In this document: positions 1-7,933 of the stretch, in pieces
Layout of the letters: every line of letters begins with the position of its first letter
How positions within the stretch are numbered: the first letter of the stretch is position 1
From: CAZADA01 sp964636945
Lineage (GTDB): Bacteria; Pseudomonadota; Alphaproteobacteria; Caulobacterales; Maricaulaceae
Direction: 5' to 3'
DNA length: 47,065 nt
Assembly: GCA_964636945.1 (NCBI GenBank)
Contig: CAZWVH010000016.1
Coordinates: 1 to 47,065, forward strand
Position numbers and translations under genes: made by a program
Notes under the pieces: model-generated
What the model was told of the DNA's origin: nothing
Seen by the model: only the letters and a program-made list of their open reading frames with translations
The model's database searches: none

Positions 1-1874
1 CCTATGTCCCGCGCTCGGATACTTACATCGCCAAGGAAAGCTCCATCAACGAGCAAATCGACCGCATGCGCCACGCCGCCACCCGCGCGATCCTGGAGCG
101 TGACGACGTGATCATCGTCGCCTCGGTGTCGTGCATTTACGGCATTGGTTCGGTGGAGACCTATACGCGCATGACGTTTCAACTGCGCACAGGCGACCGC
201 ATCGACCAGCGCAAAGTGATCGAAAACCTGGTCGCCCTGCAATATCAGCGCAATGACGTGGCGTTCCAGCGCGGCTCGTTCCGCGTGCGTGGCGATGTGG
301 TGGACATTTTCCCCGCTCACTATGAAGACCGCGCCTGGCGGGTGTCCTTCTTCGGCGATGAGGTGGAGAGCATTGTCGAGTTCGACAGTCTCACCGGCAA
401 AGCCTTCGAGGCCGTCGACCGGGTCAAGGTCTACGCCAATTCGCACTATGTCACGCCGCGCCCGACGCTCCATCAAGCCATTGAGGGCATTAAGGACGAG
501 CTGAAAGACCGGCTGGAGTGGATGAACCAACACGGCAAACTGCTGGAGGCCCAGCGCCTGGAACAGCGCACTCAACATGATTTGGAGATGCTGGCGGCCA
601 CCGGCTCGTGCGCAGGCATCGAGAACTATTCGCGCTGGCTGACCGGCCGCAAGCCGGGCGAGCCGCCGCCCACCCTGTTCGAGTATCTGCCCGACAACGC
701 CCTGGTGTTCACCGATGAGAGCCACCAGACCATCCCGCAATTGGGCGCGATGTACAAAGGCGACTTCAATCGCAAGAAAACCTTGGCCGACCACGGCTTT
801 CGCCTGCCCTCCTGCATGGATAACCGCCCGCTGAAATTCGAAGAATGGGACGCCATGCGCCCGCAAACCGTGCATGTCTCAGCCACGCCTGGCGGCTGGG
901 AGCTGGAGCGCACCGGCGGGGTGTTTGTCGAACAAGTCATCCGCCCCACCGGGCTGATCGATCCGCCCGTGGAGGTGCGTCCGGTGTCCAAGGACGGCGC
1001 CAGCCAGGTGGACGACGTGATCGCGGAGGTCAAAGACACCGCCGCCAAAGGCTATCGCTCGTTGGTCACCACCCTGACCAAGAAAATGGCCGAGGATCTG
1101 GCCGAATACATGCACGAGCAGGGCGTGAAGGTCCGCTATATGCACTCGGACATCGATACGGTGGAGCGTATTGAAATCATTCGCGATTTGCGCCTCGGCG
1201 CCTTCGATTGCCTGATCGGGATCAACCTGTTGCGCGAAGGTCTCGACATTCCCGAGTGCGCGTTTGTGGGCATTCTGGACGCCGATAAGGAGGGCTTTTT
1301 GCGCTCCGAAACCTCGCTGGTTCAGACCATTGGCCGGGCCGCGCGCAATATTGACAGCCATGTCGTGCTGTACGCCGACAGCGTCACCGGCTCCATGGAG
1401 CGCGCCATGGCCGAGACCACGCGCCGGCGCGAGAAACAACTCGCCTATAATGAAGAACACGGCATCACGCCGCAAAGCGTGCAGTCGAAAATCAGCGACA
1501 TCCTCGCCAGCGTCTATGAGGGCGACCGGGTGACGGTGGATGTGGATGGCGGGCCGAGCGACCGGCGGCGCGATCGCCGTGACAATCGCCGTGGACGTCG
1601 GCGCGGCGCGGAAACGCGGAAATTCCTCAGCGGCGCGGCTGGCGAGCGCGCGCGCGGCGTGGCCGAGGGCCAAGACGCCTATGACGCCGAGACGGGCGCG
1701 GCCGGCATCGGCCACAATGCCGACGCGGTCCGTAAGTCATTGCGCGAAGTCATCCAAGACTTGGAAGTCAAAATGCGCGCGGCCGCCGCCGATCTCGAGT
1801 TCGAGGAGGCCGCCGCCATCCGCGATGAAATCAAGCGCTTGCAGGCCGAGGAACTCGAGTTGGGGGGTGGGTGA
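1..1874 (+). CDS. uvrB: UvrABC excinuclease subunit B, 5'-truncated by window edge
   Basis: UvrB is the damage-verifying, helicase-like subunit of nucleotide excision repair: it is loaded by UvrA and recruits UvrC. The frame is already open at base 3 (codons YVPRSDTYIAK), so the true start and the Walker A motif lie outside the window. Visible motifs are DESH (helicase motif II, about 711-725), SATPGGWE (about 880-900), INLLREGLDIPE (about 1219-1257) and QTIGRAARNID (about 1323-1355). The C-terminal UVR domain, which contacts UvrC, is at about 1735-1850 (LEFEEAAAIRDEIKRL). Between core and UVR domain is an arginine-rich low-complexity linker (about 1555-1620), probably disordered. uvrC lies 10 kb downstream on the same strand in a separate unit. 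Identification is secure. Confidence 0.97.
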   Translation, partial: YVPRSDTYIAKESSINEQIDRMRHAATRAILERDDVIIVASVSCIYGIGSVETYTRMTFQLRTGDRIDQRKVIENLVALQYQRNDVAFQRGSFRVRGDVVDIFPAHYEDRAWRVSFFGDEVESIVEFDSLTGKAFEAVDRVKVYANSHYVTPRPTLHQAIEGIKDELKDRLEWMNQHGKLLEAQRLEQRTQHDLEMLAATGSCAGIENYSRWLTGRKPGEPPPTLFEYLPDNALVFTDESHQTIPQLGAMYKGDFNRKKTLADHGFRLPSCMDNRPLKFEEWDAMRPQTVHVSATPGGWELERTGGVFVEQVIRPTGLIDPPVEVRPVSKDGASQVDDVIAEVKDTAAKGYRSLVTTLTKKMAEDLAEYMHEQGVKVRYMHSDIDTVERIEIIRDLRLGAFDCLIGINLLREGLDIPECAFVGILDADKEGFLRSETSLVQTIGRAARNIDSHVVLYADSVTGSMERAMAETTRRREKQLAYNEEHGITPQSVQSKISDILASVYEGDRVTVDVDGGPSDRRRDRRDNRRGRRRGAETRKFLSGAAGERARGVAEGQDAYDAETGAAGIGHNADAVRKSLREVIQDLEVKMRAAAADLEFEEAAAIRDEIKRLQAEELELGGG

Positions 1875-1889
1875 TGGACGGCGCGTAGA

Positions 1890-2024
1890 GCGGGTCAAGG
1901 CGGATATATCCGGCCGGCCCCGCCGTCAGGCGCAGATTGGCGCAGCTCCCCCGTCACCTGACTCCAAGGGACGCCCGTTTTCAGTGTTCGGCGGCTCAGC
2001 GGCGCGCCGCGCCGGTTGACCCGC
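1890..2024. other. Intergenic stretch with nested inverted repeats
   Basis: The 283 bases between uvrB and the next gene hold no convincing ORF but several inverted repeats. GCGGGTCAA at 1890-1898 is matched by its reverse complement TTGACCCGC at 2016-2024. CGGATATATCCG (1901-1912) is a perfect palindrome. GTCAGG (1925-1930) pairs with CCTGAC (1957-1962), enclosing GCGC-AGATTG-GCGC (1930-1943). This could be a terminator/leader region, a structured RNA or a small palindromic repeat element. I cannot assign it to a known family. Confidence 0.4.
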
Positions 2025-2157
2025 CCTACCGGCCCCAGTGCAGTCTTGGCACAAGCTGACGCGCATAATCGCCGCCAAACTCCGCTTGACGCCGCACACC
2101 ATACCGTCAAAATTCGCACGTGGTCGCGTGAACGGAAATTTGGGGAGCTATGCCGCT

Positions 2158-2946
2158 ATGTTCGAGGGTTTGGTCGGCGAACTGAACGCTGAGACCATCA
2201 CTGCAATCTCCACCATCGTTTTTACCGCCATCGCCGGATTGTTCTCCCTCGCTTGGCGCCATGCCCAAGCACAGCGATTGAAAGTCGACGCCCAGTTTCA
2301 CCGCGAAAATCACAATCTCAATCTCTTTGAGGTGCTCAGCAAAGACAATAACAGCCTCCAGCTGTCGGCGGCGTCTTTGTTGGTCGAACGGCTGAAATCC
2401 CACACAGCCCGGGAAAAGAACTTAGAACAAGAGCGCCGCTCCATCATTCGCGCCCTGATCTCGATCACAAAGCGGTTTGACGACAGCGAGGTGGCCGGCA
2501 AACGCCCCTCACCTGAGCTAATCAAGTTTGTGGCCGAGCACGTGATGGACGCACTTGGCGCGCTGGACCCAGCGGCCGCTGCCAAGAAAACCACGGCGAG
2601 CCCCCTCCAGGGTTATGACTTTCAGAATGTCAATTTCAGTGGCGCCTATCTGAAGAACCTCAGCGCATCGGGGATCGATTTCTTCCGCGCCACTTTCGAA
2701 AACTGCGGCGTGCGAATGTCCAATTTCCGCGGCGCTGTATTGTATGAAGCTTCGCTGGCCAAAAGCACGTTTAATGGCAGCGACTTTTCCGGCGCCGACC
2801 TTCGTTCCGCCGACCTCAGGGGCGCCTTGCTTCTTGATTGTGTCTTTGACGAAGCCCGTTTAGACGGGGCCATAGCAGACGCACGCAGCAAACTCCCGAT
2901 GTCGCGCGAAGATGCGATAAGCCGCGGCGTGGTGTTTCATGATTGA
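2158..2946 (+). CDS. Membrane-anchored pentapeptide-repeat protein
   Basis: A 262-residue protein. Residues 14-33 form one hydrophobic segment, giving a short N-terminal tail and a large soluble part. Residues about 35-130 are charged and helix-prone. Residues about 155-245 are pentapeptide repeats of the A(D/N)LxX type (e.g. GYDFQNVNFSGAYL, SDFSGADLRSADLRGA), expected to form a right-handed quadrilateral beta-helix used for protein contacts. I chose ATG 2158 because GGGGAG lies 10 bases upstream; in-frame GTG codons further 5' lack a better site. The last 8 bases overlap the following TIR gene, so the two are probably translationally coupled. Function is unknown; it may be a membrane sensor, scaffold or partner for the TIR protein. 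Pentapeptide proteins also include gyrase-protecting types, but those usually lack a membrane anchor. Confidence 0.8.
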   Translation: MFEGLVGELNAETITAISTIVFTAIAGLFSLAWRHAQAQRLKVDAQFHRENHNLNLFEVLSKDNNSLQLSAASLLVERLKSHTAREKNLEQERRSIIRALISITKRFDDSEVAGKRPSPELIKFVAEHVMDALGALDPAAAAKKTTASPLQGYDFQNVNFSGAYLKNLSASGIDFFRATFENCGVRMSNFRGAVLYEASLAKSTFNGSDFSGADLRSADLRGALLLDCVFDEARLDGAIADARSKLPMSREDAISRGVVFHD

Positions 2947-3388
2947 CCCCAGCTTGTCGCCGAACGCGCTTCATTCGGCGACGCCCGACCCGTTGACGTC
3001 ATCGGACGGATTGATCTTTGTCTGCTATTCTCGAGTGAATTTGGACTTCGCGCTCGATATCGCCAATTCGTTGAACCTCAGAGATTTTCGCACTTGGATC
3101 GATGTCTTGAGCATTTCTAGCCGTGACGATTGGCTGAATGAGATCAAGAGGGGAATTGCCGCCTGCAGCGCGGTCCTTTATTGCCGCTCATCCATTGCCG
3201 AGAAGAGACATTGGGTTCAGTTCGAATTGAATTTGGCCACGCTATGGGCCAAGCCGATCATCGCGGTGGACGTCAATTGCGGCGCAAAAGAGCTGCATAG
3301 GGGAGTAGCACACTTTCGGTCCCCCGGCAGAGCCCGGAAAAGCATGGCGAAGACTGATCTGAATCTCATTCCGTCCAGCTCAATCTGA
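2939..3388 (+). CDS. TIR-domain protein (TIR_2-like), possible NAD-cleaving effector
   Basis: A 149-residue protein with a TIR fold signature: strand A and box 1 (LIFVCYSRVNLDFALDIA, about residues 24-42), the WIDVLSI loop (about 52-58), and the DDWLNEIKRGI helix (about 62-72), where TIR NADases carry the catalytic glutamate in a W-x-x-E-I context. A hydrophobic strand follows (AVLYC), then the HWVQFELNLATLWAKPIIAVD segment. The domain seems nearly complete; the tail after about residue 115 is polar and not recognisable. ATG 2939 overlaps the end of the pentapeptide gene by 8 bases, so expression should be linked. Codon use seems more AT-rich than in flanking uvrB and csp, suggesting acquisition. 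Bacterial TIR proteins often act in anti-phage defence by degrading NAD+ or making cyclic-ADPR signals; that role here is inference. Confidence 0.72.
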   Translation: MIDPSLSPNALHSATPDPLTSSDGLIFVCYSRVNLDFALDIANSLNLRDFRTWIDVLSISSRDDWLNEIKRGIAACSAVLYCRSSIAEKRHWVQFELNLATLWAKPIIAVDVNCGAKELHRGVAHFRSPGRARKSMAKTDLNLIPSSSI

Positions 3389-3785
3389 GGCCAGTCTTGG
3401 TTGCCGCCTCCAAGGTAGGACTGCATCCCTCGCAGGATTTACGTTCGGCCAGAAAGCACCAATTCGCCGGCGCAGCCCCCATTGTTCGACCACCGCAATG
3501 CCACCATAACGCGTATTTATAGATAATACAATCATTATTCACCCCGCGCCTCTACCCATCCACCACGCGGACAGCGGTGGGCCCTCACCACCCCCCGGGG
3601 CGCGCGCGCATACACATTCATTTGCCATTCAGTCAATTAAGGCGCATAAGAGGCGCGGGATGGAGTAGATTATTGAGTGAAGTCGTCACACGCACCTCGC
3701 GCCTTGATCGCCCCAGCCACTTGACCTGGCGCACCGAGTCCGACGGTCGGACCCGGGCACAGAACGTATGAAAGATTGACTTCTC
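3389..3785. other. Non-coding gap holding the cold-shock gene leader
   Basis: These 397 bases contain no convincing gene. An AT-rich patch (about 3511-3538, with TATTTATAGATAATAC) could hold a promoter. The rest resembles the long 5' leader usual for csp genes. Confidence 0.4.
3738..3752 (+). promoter_or_regulatory. Short stem-loop in the csp 5' leader
   Basis: GTCCGAC-G-GTCGGAC gives two perfect 7-base arms with one central base, about 33 bases before the csp start codon. It could be an operator dyad or part of an RNA leader structure. Confidence 0.4.
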
Positions 3786-3998
3786 ATGACCACCGGCACA
3801 GTGAAATTTTTTAACCAATCCAAAGGCTTCGGCTTCATCACGCCTGACGAAGGCGGCAAGGACGTGTTCGTGCACATTTCCGCCGTCGAGCGCTCAGGCC
3901 TGGCGGGCCTGACGGACGGACAGCGCGTCAACTTCGAAAGCGAAGACGACCCGAAGGGCAAGGGCAAGCGCGCCAAGAACTTGGAATTGGCCGACTAA
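3786..3998 (+). CDS. Cold-shock-domain protein (CspA family)
   Basis: A 70-residue single cold-shock domain, full length for the family. RNP1 (KGFGFI, residues 13-18) and RNP2 (VFVHIS, residues 27-32) are intact, with the usual aromatic residues for stacking on single-stranded RNA or DNA. Such proteins act as RNA chaperones that melt secondary structure, often induced by cold or in stationary phase. It is monocistronic, with a long upstream leader and a hairpin downstream. Which paralogue it is cannot be told from the sequence alone. Confidence 0.95.
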   Translation: MTTGTVKFFNQSKGFGFITPDEGGKDVFVHISAVERSGLAGLTDGQRVNFESEDDPKGKGKRAKNLELAD

Positions 3999-4027
3999 AC
4001 CCTTCTCTTTTCTGATGAAGTGATAGC

Positions 4028-4051
4028 CGGGGCGGACCAGTGTTCGCCCCG
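4028..4051 (+). terminator. GC-rich hairpin after csp
   Basis: CGGGGCG (4028-4034) pairs with CGCCCCG (4045-4051) around a 10-base loop, 30 bases after the csp stop. There is no strong U-run, so termination is plausible but not certain. Confidence 0.45.
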
Positions 4052-4156
4052 CGCACGGTGCTGTGCACGTCACGGGCGTGTACATTGGCCCCGGGCTGGG
4101 CGTGTGCAGCGGCCAGCTTGCGCAGGCCGCATTGCCCAGACGGGACGCCCAAAGTC

Positions 4157-4987
4157 TCAGTCGTCGATGAACATCGCGCCCTGGCCCTTATCGCGGAACC
4201 ATTTGGTGATGATGATCTTCTCACCCTCCTCCACCGGCATGCCGTGATGGGATGTGTGAGGATTGGGCGCACCGTCCTTGGTCAGATTGTTCCAAATCAC
4301 GGCGCGCCCGGCCTTGGGCTTCACCTTGCGTTTGATGTCGGTGAAGTGCGTCGCCCCGCCCTTGGGCGTGGTGTTGAGGTAAATCATGAACGTCCATGTG
4401 CGCTGACCGCGCTCTGCAGCGTGGTGGCGGAACTCGTCGGTGCCGGGTTCGAAATAATCGGTGTGGGTTTTAAACTCCTGGCCGACTTCGTATTTTTGCG
4501 CCTGAATCGCTTCAGAATATGTCAGATTGATCCCCAGAGCCTGGCTGATCTTGTCGTCAATTTGCGCCACGATCGGGTGATCCACCTCCACCAAGTCACA
4601 GGTTGAGCTGGTGCGATAATACGGATCGCCATTTGATTGGGTCACCGTGGACGGCCGGACGCGATCGATCGAGGCCTCAATCAACTGGCTGCATTCGTCG
4701 GGCGAAAGAAAATCTTGCCAGATATAAAGTTGTAATTGCGTGGCCGGCTCTCGGCGCAAACCAGGTGTCTTACGCCGTGTCAGCGCGGGCGCGCATAACT
4801 GGCGATAGATTTCCTCCACACGAGCGGGAGCGCTGTCTGTTCCGGGAAACTCCTGGCCCATTTCCTTGCGGATGGCGGGCGGCGTAAAGCCGTGGCGCAG
4901 CAAAATGTCCACCATCTCGTTGCGATCCACGCCACGGTCGAGATTTTCCCGGACCCACGCCTTCCAGTCCCTGTCCATCACATCCAT
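4157..4987 (-). CDS. 2-oxoglutarate/Fe(II) oxygenase, prolyl-4-hydroxylase type
   Basis: About 276 residues. The C-terminal half is a P4Hc double-stranded beta-helix: HTDYF near residue 174 gives the iron-binding H-x-D, the distal histidine lies in HTSHHG near 243, and the lysine in KIIITKW near 260 would bind 2-oxoglutarate. Residues 1-60 are a helical N-terminal region, with a linker before the oxygenase (starting about LQLYIWQDFLSPDEC). Such enzymes couple decarboxylation of 2-oxoglutarate to hydroxylation of a proline or another substrate; the substrate here is unknown. I chose the ATG at 4987 because GGAGG sits 5 bases before it; another ATG at 4999 has no ribosome site and overlaps that GGAGG. 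It stands alone, convergent with csp. Confidence 0.88.
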   Translation of the reverse strand: MDVMDRDWKAWVRENLDRGVDRNEMVDILLRHGFTPPAIRKEMGQEFPGTDSAPARVEEIYRQLCAPALTRRKTPGLRREPATQLQLYIWQDFLSPDECSQLIEASIDRVRPSTVTQSNGDPYYRTSSTCDLVEVDHPIVAQIDDKISQALGINLTYSEAIQAQKYEVGQEFKTHTDYFEPGTDEFRHHAAERGQRTWTFMIYLNTTPKGGATHFTDIKRKVKPKAGRAVIWNNLTKDGAPNPHTSHHGMPVEEGEKIIITKWFRDKGQGAMFIDD

Positions 4988-5205
4988 GCCGGCCTCCATC
5001 AGGTTTGGTTAAACACTCACACAGCGATGGCGCGCAAGCGGGCGGGCCTGCAAAATCACCGCATAAAGGGCGGGGGCGCGGACCGTGTTCGACAGGTGTT
5101 CGGTCCCGCGCAAGACGGCAAACGCAGCAGCAGAGCAACGCACGTTAACAAATGGCCAAGTTGGCCCTACACTATGCGTCGAAACTCAAAGTCGTGGGCG
5201 ATCCT

Positions 5206-5877
5206 ATGATCTTCTTTATTGTCACTGGCGTGGTGGGCGTATTGGGCGTTTTGATGTTCCTGGCGGGTGTGCGCCGCATGGGGGCGCTGCGATTTGTGTC
5301 CGGCGGCGGCCAGGCGCTTGGCGGAGCGGCCTTGACTGGCGGAGCGTTGGCGAGTGGGCTGATTGGCCTCAACTTACAAACCTATCACCGCCTCACCGCG
5401 GAACAGTCTGTCGCCCATGTCAGTTTCGCTGAAATTCAAGATAACGTCTTTGATGTCACCGTTCTGCTGGAGCCAGCCTCGGAACGCGAAGAGCCCAAAC
5501 AACTGATCTATCAGTTGGAAGGCGACACCTGGCAAATCGGTGCGCGGATCGTGAAATTTTCCGATTGGGCCACGGTGAGCGGCGCAGACGCGATTTACCG
5601 GCTTGATTATATTGAAGGCCGATTCGCTGATGTGGACCGACACAATCGCGAGCGCCCTCGGACCGAACGGCTCGCCGACAATCCGGGACTGGATGTCTAC
5701 GCATTCGCCGATAAGCGTTTAAAGGGCGTAAAGGCCATTGATGTGAGTTATGGCGGCGCCAGCTATCAGCCCATGGCGGACGGCGCTGAGTATACGGTCA
5801 CGCTCAATAACCAGGGCGCATTGATTGCGCGGCCGGATAATCGGGCCGCCACACTGGCTGTGGATGCCGTCCAATAA
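5206..5877 (+). CDS. Conserved membrane protein of unknown function
   Basis: About 223 residues from ATG 5206. Two hydrophobic segments at the N-terminus (IFFIVTGVVGVLGVLMFLAG, and the Gly/Ala-rich GGQALGGAALTGGALASGLI) precede a soluble domain of about 160 residues, probably extracytoplasmic, starting near LNLQTYHRLTAEQSVA. Similar alphaproteobacterial proteins are sometimes labelled cation/multidrug efflux pump, but nothing here supports transport. An in-frame ATG at 5152 would add 18 residues; neither start has a strong ribosome site. It lies upstream of two small stress-type membrane genes on the same strand. No function is assigned. Confidence 0.7.
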   Translation: MIFFIVTGVVGVLGVLMFLAGVRRMGALRFVSGGGQALGGAALTGGALASGLIGLNLQTYHRLTAEQSVAHVSFAEIQDNVFDVTVLLEPASEREEPKQLIYQLEGDTWQIGARIVKFSDWATVSGADAIYRLDYIEGRFADVDRHNRERPRTERLADNPGLDVYAFADKRLKGVKAIDVSYGGASYQPMADGAEYTVTLNNQGALIARPDNRAATLAVDAVQ

Positions 5878-5963
5878 CGACTCGAGCCGCAAGGGCCAGT
5901 TTCCGTTTGGCGCGTGCTGCGACCTGAGGTATGCAAACATTTCCACTTTGAGGGAGGGACGCC

Positions 5964-6287
5964 GTGGAAGACCTTATTAATCAGTTGAACGATATCCAAT
6001 TCTTTGGAATCGACGTTGTAACGCTTGGCTTGTGGATCATCGTAGGCGTACTGGCTGGCTCATTGTTGCCGGGCCGTCGCCCGCTTGGCCTGTTGGGCAG
6101 CATGATCGGCGGTGTACTGGGCGGTTTGGGCGCTGGGTATGTCATCAAGCAATACCCATCATTAAATCCGGCACAATACATCAGCGGTGTTGATCCCACG
6201 ATTCAGGGCTGGATTGGCGCATTCATCGCCGCCTTGGTCGGGGCCATCGTGGTTCTGCTTCTGTTACGCATCATCTTCCGCGGCTAA
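5964..6287 (+). CDS. Small GlsB/YeaQ/YmgE-type membrane protein (Transgly_assoc)
   Basis: A 107-residue, three-helix membrane protein. After an N-terminal amphipathic stretch comes LGLWIIVGVLAGSLLP, then a glycine-rich helix (LLGSMIGGVLGGLGAGYVI), a polar loop, and a last helix ending in LLLLRIIFRG. The G-S-L-L-P-G and G-G-x-x-G-G-x-G pattern is typical of the transglycosylase-associated family, stress-linked inner-membrane proteins of unknown mechanism. The start is GTG 5964, chosen for the strong GAGGGAGGGA site 5-6 bases upstream. A second gene of the same length follows after 18 bases. Confidence 0.82.
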   Translation: MEDLINQLNDIQFFGIDVVTLGLWIIVGVLAGSLLPGRRPLGLLGSMIGGVLGGLGAGYVIKQYPSLNPAQYISGVDPTIQGWIGAFIAALVGAIVVLLLLRIIFRG

Positions 6288-6305
6288 CTCACAAAGGGCG
6301 CAGGG

Positions 6306-6629
6306 GTGACTTACGCAAGCATGCCCATCGCCAGTTTGGTGGGCTGGATTGTTATCGTAACGGTGGCGGGTTTTCTGTCGCGAAAAATCGTCCGCACACC
6401 CCCGGTGGCCGGCCTCTTTGGGGACATGGTGGTCGGCCTTGTGGGGGCTGTGGGCCTTGGCTGGATTTTGCAGAAGGTGAGCGTGGACATCTCAGAATAT
6501 GTGATGTCCTTGAGCGATGGATTGCAGTCCAATGCGGCCATTTGGGTGGATGTGGCGATCGTCGCGCTTGTGGGCGCGTTGATCGTCCGCCTGGTGCTCA
6601 AACCACTCACCGAGATGACGTCTGGCTGA
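6306..6629 (+). CDS. Small GlsB/YeaQ-like membrane protein, tandem partner
   Basis: Exactly 107 codons like its upstream neighbour, with the same plan: helix (SLVGWIVIVTVAGFLSRKIV), glycine-rich helix (LFGDMVVGLVGAVGLGWIL), polar loop, terminal helix (VDVAIVALVGALIVRLVL). Sequence identity to the neighbour is low but the architecture matches, so this looks like an old tandem duplication or a heteromeric pair. The frame opens at GTG 6306; an ATG at 6321 is an alternative. It is probably co-transcribed with the preceding gene (18-base gap). Confidence 0.75.
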   Translation: MTYASMPIASLVGWIVIVTVAGFLSRKIVRTPPVAGLFGDMVVGLVGAVGLGWILQKVSVDISEYVMSLSDGLQSNAAIWVDVAIVALVGALIVRLVLKPLTEMTSG

Positions 6630-6662
6630 CCAAACGCGCAAGTTGACGGTTCGGGCGCTTAC

Positions 6663-6686
6663 CACGTGAGTCGGGCCCGACCGCGT
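6663..6686. terminator. Palindromic hairpin between convergent genes
   Basis: GTCGGGCCCGAC (6670-6681) is a perfect 12-base palindrome flanked by CACG (6663-6666) and CGTG (6683-6686). It sits between two convergent genes, so a bidirectional transcription stop is likely. No U-run follows on either side. Confidence 0.45.
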
Positions 6687-6697
6687 GTGCTCGCAGG

Positions 6698-7237
6698 CTA
6701 TTGCTCATCTGGCGCATCTTTCGGGCTGCGCTCGATTTGCAGGCTCAGGCTAAAGCTCCGCAGCGGTTCAGAATAGGGCTCTGCGGCGCGAAATGCTGTG
6801 CGCCTGAGCGCCGCGCCGATGTCACGCGCAATAATGTCGCTATCCATCAAACGGTCCTTCTCATAGGCCGTCGCGATGGCCGCCAACGCGGTATCCACTG
6901 AAGTGTGCAACGGCTTCATCTCGCGCGACAGCTGATCCATATTGCGTTGAGCCACCTCCTCGATCAGCAACAGTGCGCGCTGCAATTCCCTCCGGGGCAC
7001 TTCAAACCGCGCCAGCCAAGCCTCGAATTCAGCCGTGGCGCGCGTGCGGATCGCACCGATCAGCGCGTCGAGCTCTTCACGCAAATCAGGCTGAACCAAT
7101 TGGCGGAACCGCACGCCATTGCATACCGCCTTCAAACAAATCACAGCCATGGCCGGATCGTCGATGGCAACGACAATCACCGCAATGTCGATCAGGCGCT
7201 CAGCTGGCGGCCCATAGGCGTGCATAGCGTCGGTCAC
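6698..7237 (-). CDS. Hypothetical protein
   Basis: A 179-residue protein I do not recognise. Residues about 14-40 are moderately hydrophobic (IDIAVIVVAIDDPAMAVICL); the remainder is charged and helix-rich, with a long amphipathic helix around residues 70-125 (TRATAEFEAWLARFEVPRREL, split here by reading). The frame opens at GTG 7237; ATG 7225 is an alternative. A small stem-loop (AACAACC-CCC-GGTTGTT, 7240-7256) lies directly before the start. The gene is single, convergent with the small membrane-protein pair. Confidence 0.6.
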   Translation of the reverse strand: MTDAMHAYGPPAERLIDIAVIVVAIDDPAMAVICLKAVCNGVRFRQLVQPDLREELDALIGAIRTRATAEFEAWLARFEVPRRELQRALLLIEEVAQRNMDQLSREMKPLHTSVDTALAAIATAYEKDRLMDSDIIARDIGAALRRTAFRAAEPYSEPLRSFSLSLQIERSPKDAPDEQ

Positions 7238-7345
7238 GCAACAACCCCCGGTTGTTTCTCACAGCTCAAATCCCCGCCCACAAACTGCCGTCACAATGGT
7301 CCTGACCGCAAGTCAGCAATTTGTATTGTGATCATTGAGCGCAGT

Positions 7346-7903
7346 TCAGTTTGACCGCCATTTGATTGAACAGCCCATGGATGGAGCTTGGTTTTTGGGC
7401 GCAGGCTTCCCCTCCGCCACAACGGACATGGCCGCCAGTAGCTCTCGAGGCGCATCTGCGCCAGGCGCATCCATTCGCCCTGCATCAAGGCGACCGCGAT
7501 ACACCAATGTCATATCGCGGTCGAACCCGTAGAAATCGGGTGTGCACACTGCGCCATAAGCCCGCGCCACGTCCTGAGTTTCGTCGATCAAATAGGGAAA
7601 CCCGAAACGATGGGCCTCAGCAAAATGCGCCATCCGTTCCGGCCGGTCGTCTGGGTAGGACTGATAGTCGTTCGGCATTATGGCCACCGCTCCCACGCCA
7701 AGCGCGCTGAGCGCGGCCATATCCGCCACAGTGCGGTCGATCACCGCCTGCACATAGGGGCAGTGATTGCAGATGAACATCACCACAACCCCGTTTTCGC
7801 CTCGCACGTCATTGAGCGTGAATTCGCGACCAGCGGCGTCGGGCAGCGAAAACTCCGGCGCGCGCATGCCCAACCCATCGGTTGGCGTTTGCATTAATGC
7901 CAT
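7346..7903 (-). CDS. Thioredoxin-fold protein of the AhpC/TSA-like group
   Basis: About 185 residues from ATG 7903. It shows the peroxiredoxin/thioredoxin beginning (MRAPEFSLPDAAGREFTL), then VVVMFICNHCPYVQAVID, where C-N-H-C is the redox centre. DYQSYPDDRPERM and YLIDETQDVARAYGAVCTPDFYGFD follow, with the cis-Pro motif TPDF. This CNHCPY family is widespread in bacteria and annotated as thioredoxin family protein; its substrate is unknown, and no signal peptide is seen, so it is cytoplasmic. GAGGG lies 6 bases before ATG 7903. An earlier in-frame ATG (7933) abuts the stop of the upstream NUDIX gene but has no ribosome site. The two genes probably form an operon. Confidence 0.85.
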   Translation of the reverse strand: MALMQTPTDGLGMRAPEFSLPDAAGREFTLNDVRGENGVVVMFICNHCPYVQAVIDRTVADMAALSALGVGAVAIMPNDYQSYPDDRPERMAHFAEAHRFGFPYLIDETQDVARAYGAVCTPDFYGFDRDMTLVYRGRLDAGRMDAPGADAPRELLAAMSVVAEGKPAPKNQAPSMGCSIKWRSN

Positions 7904-7933
7904 AACGACCCTCTGTGACTGTATTTCAGACAT

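Noticed and set aside
3577..3771. 64-codon frame upstream of csp
   Set aside because: Starts in GC-rich non-coding sequence and ends inside the csp leader; no support for translation.
4440..4465. tRNA T-loop-like GGGTTCGAAAT
   Set aside because: It lies inside the oxygenase coding sequence and no acceptor or anticodon stem can be formed around it.
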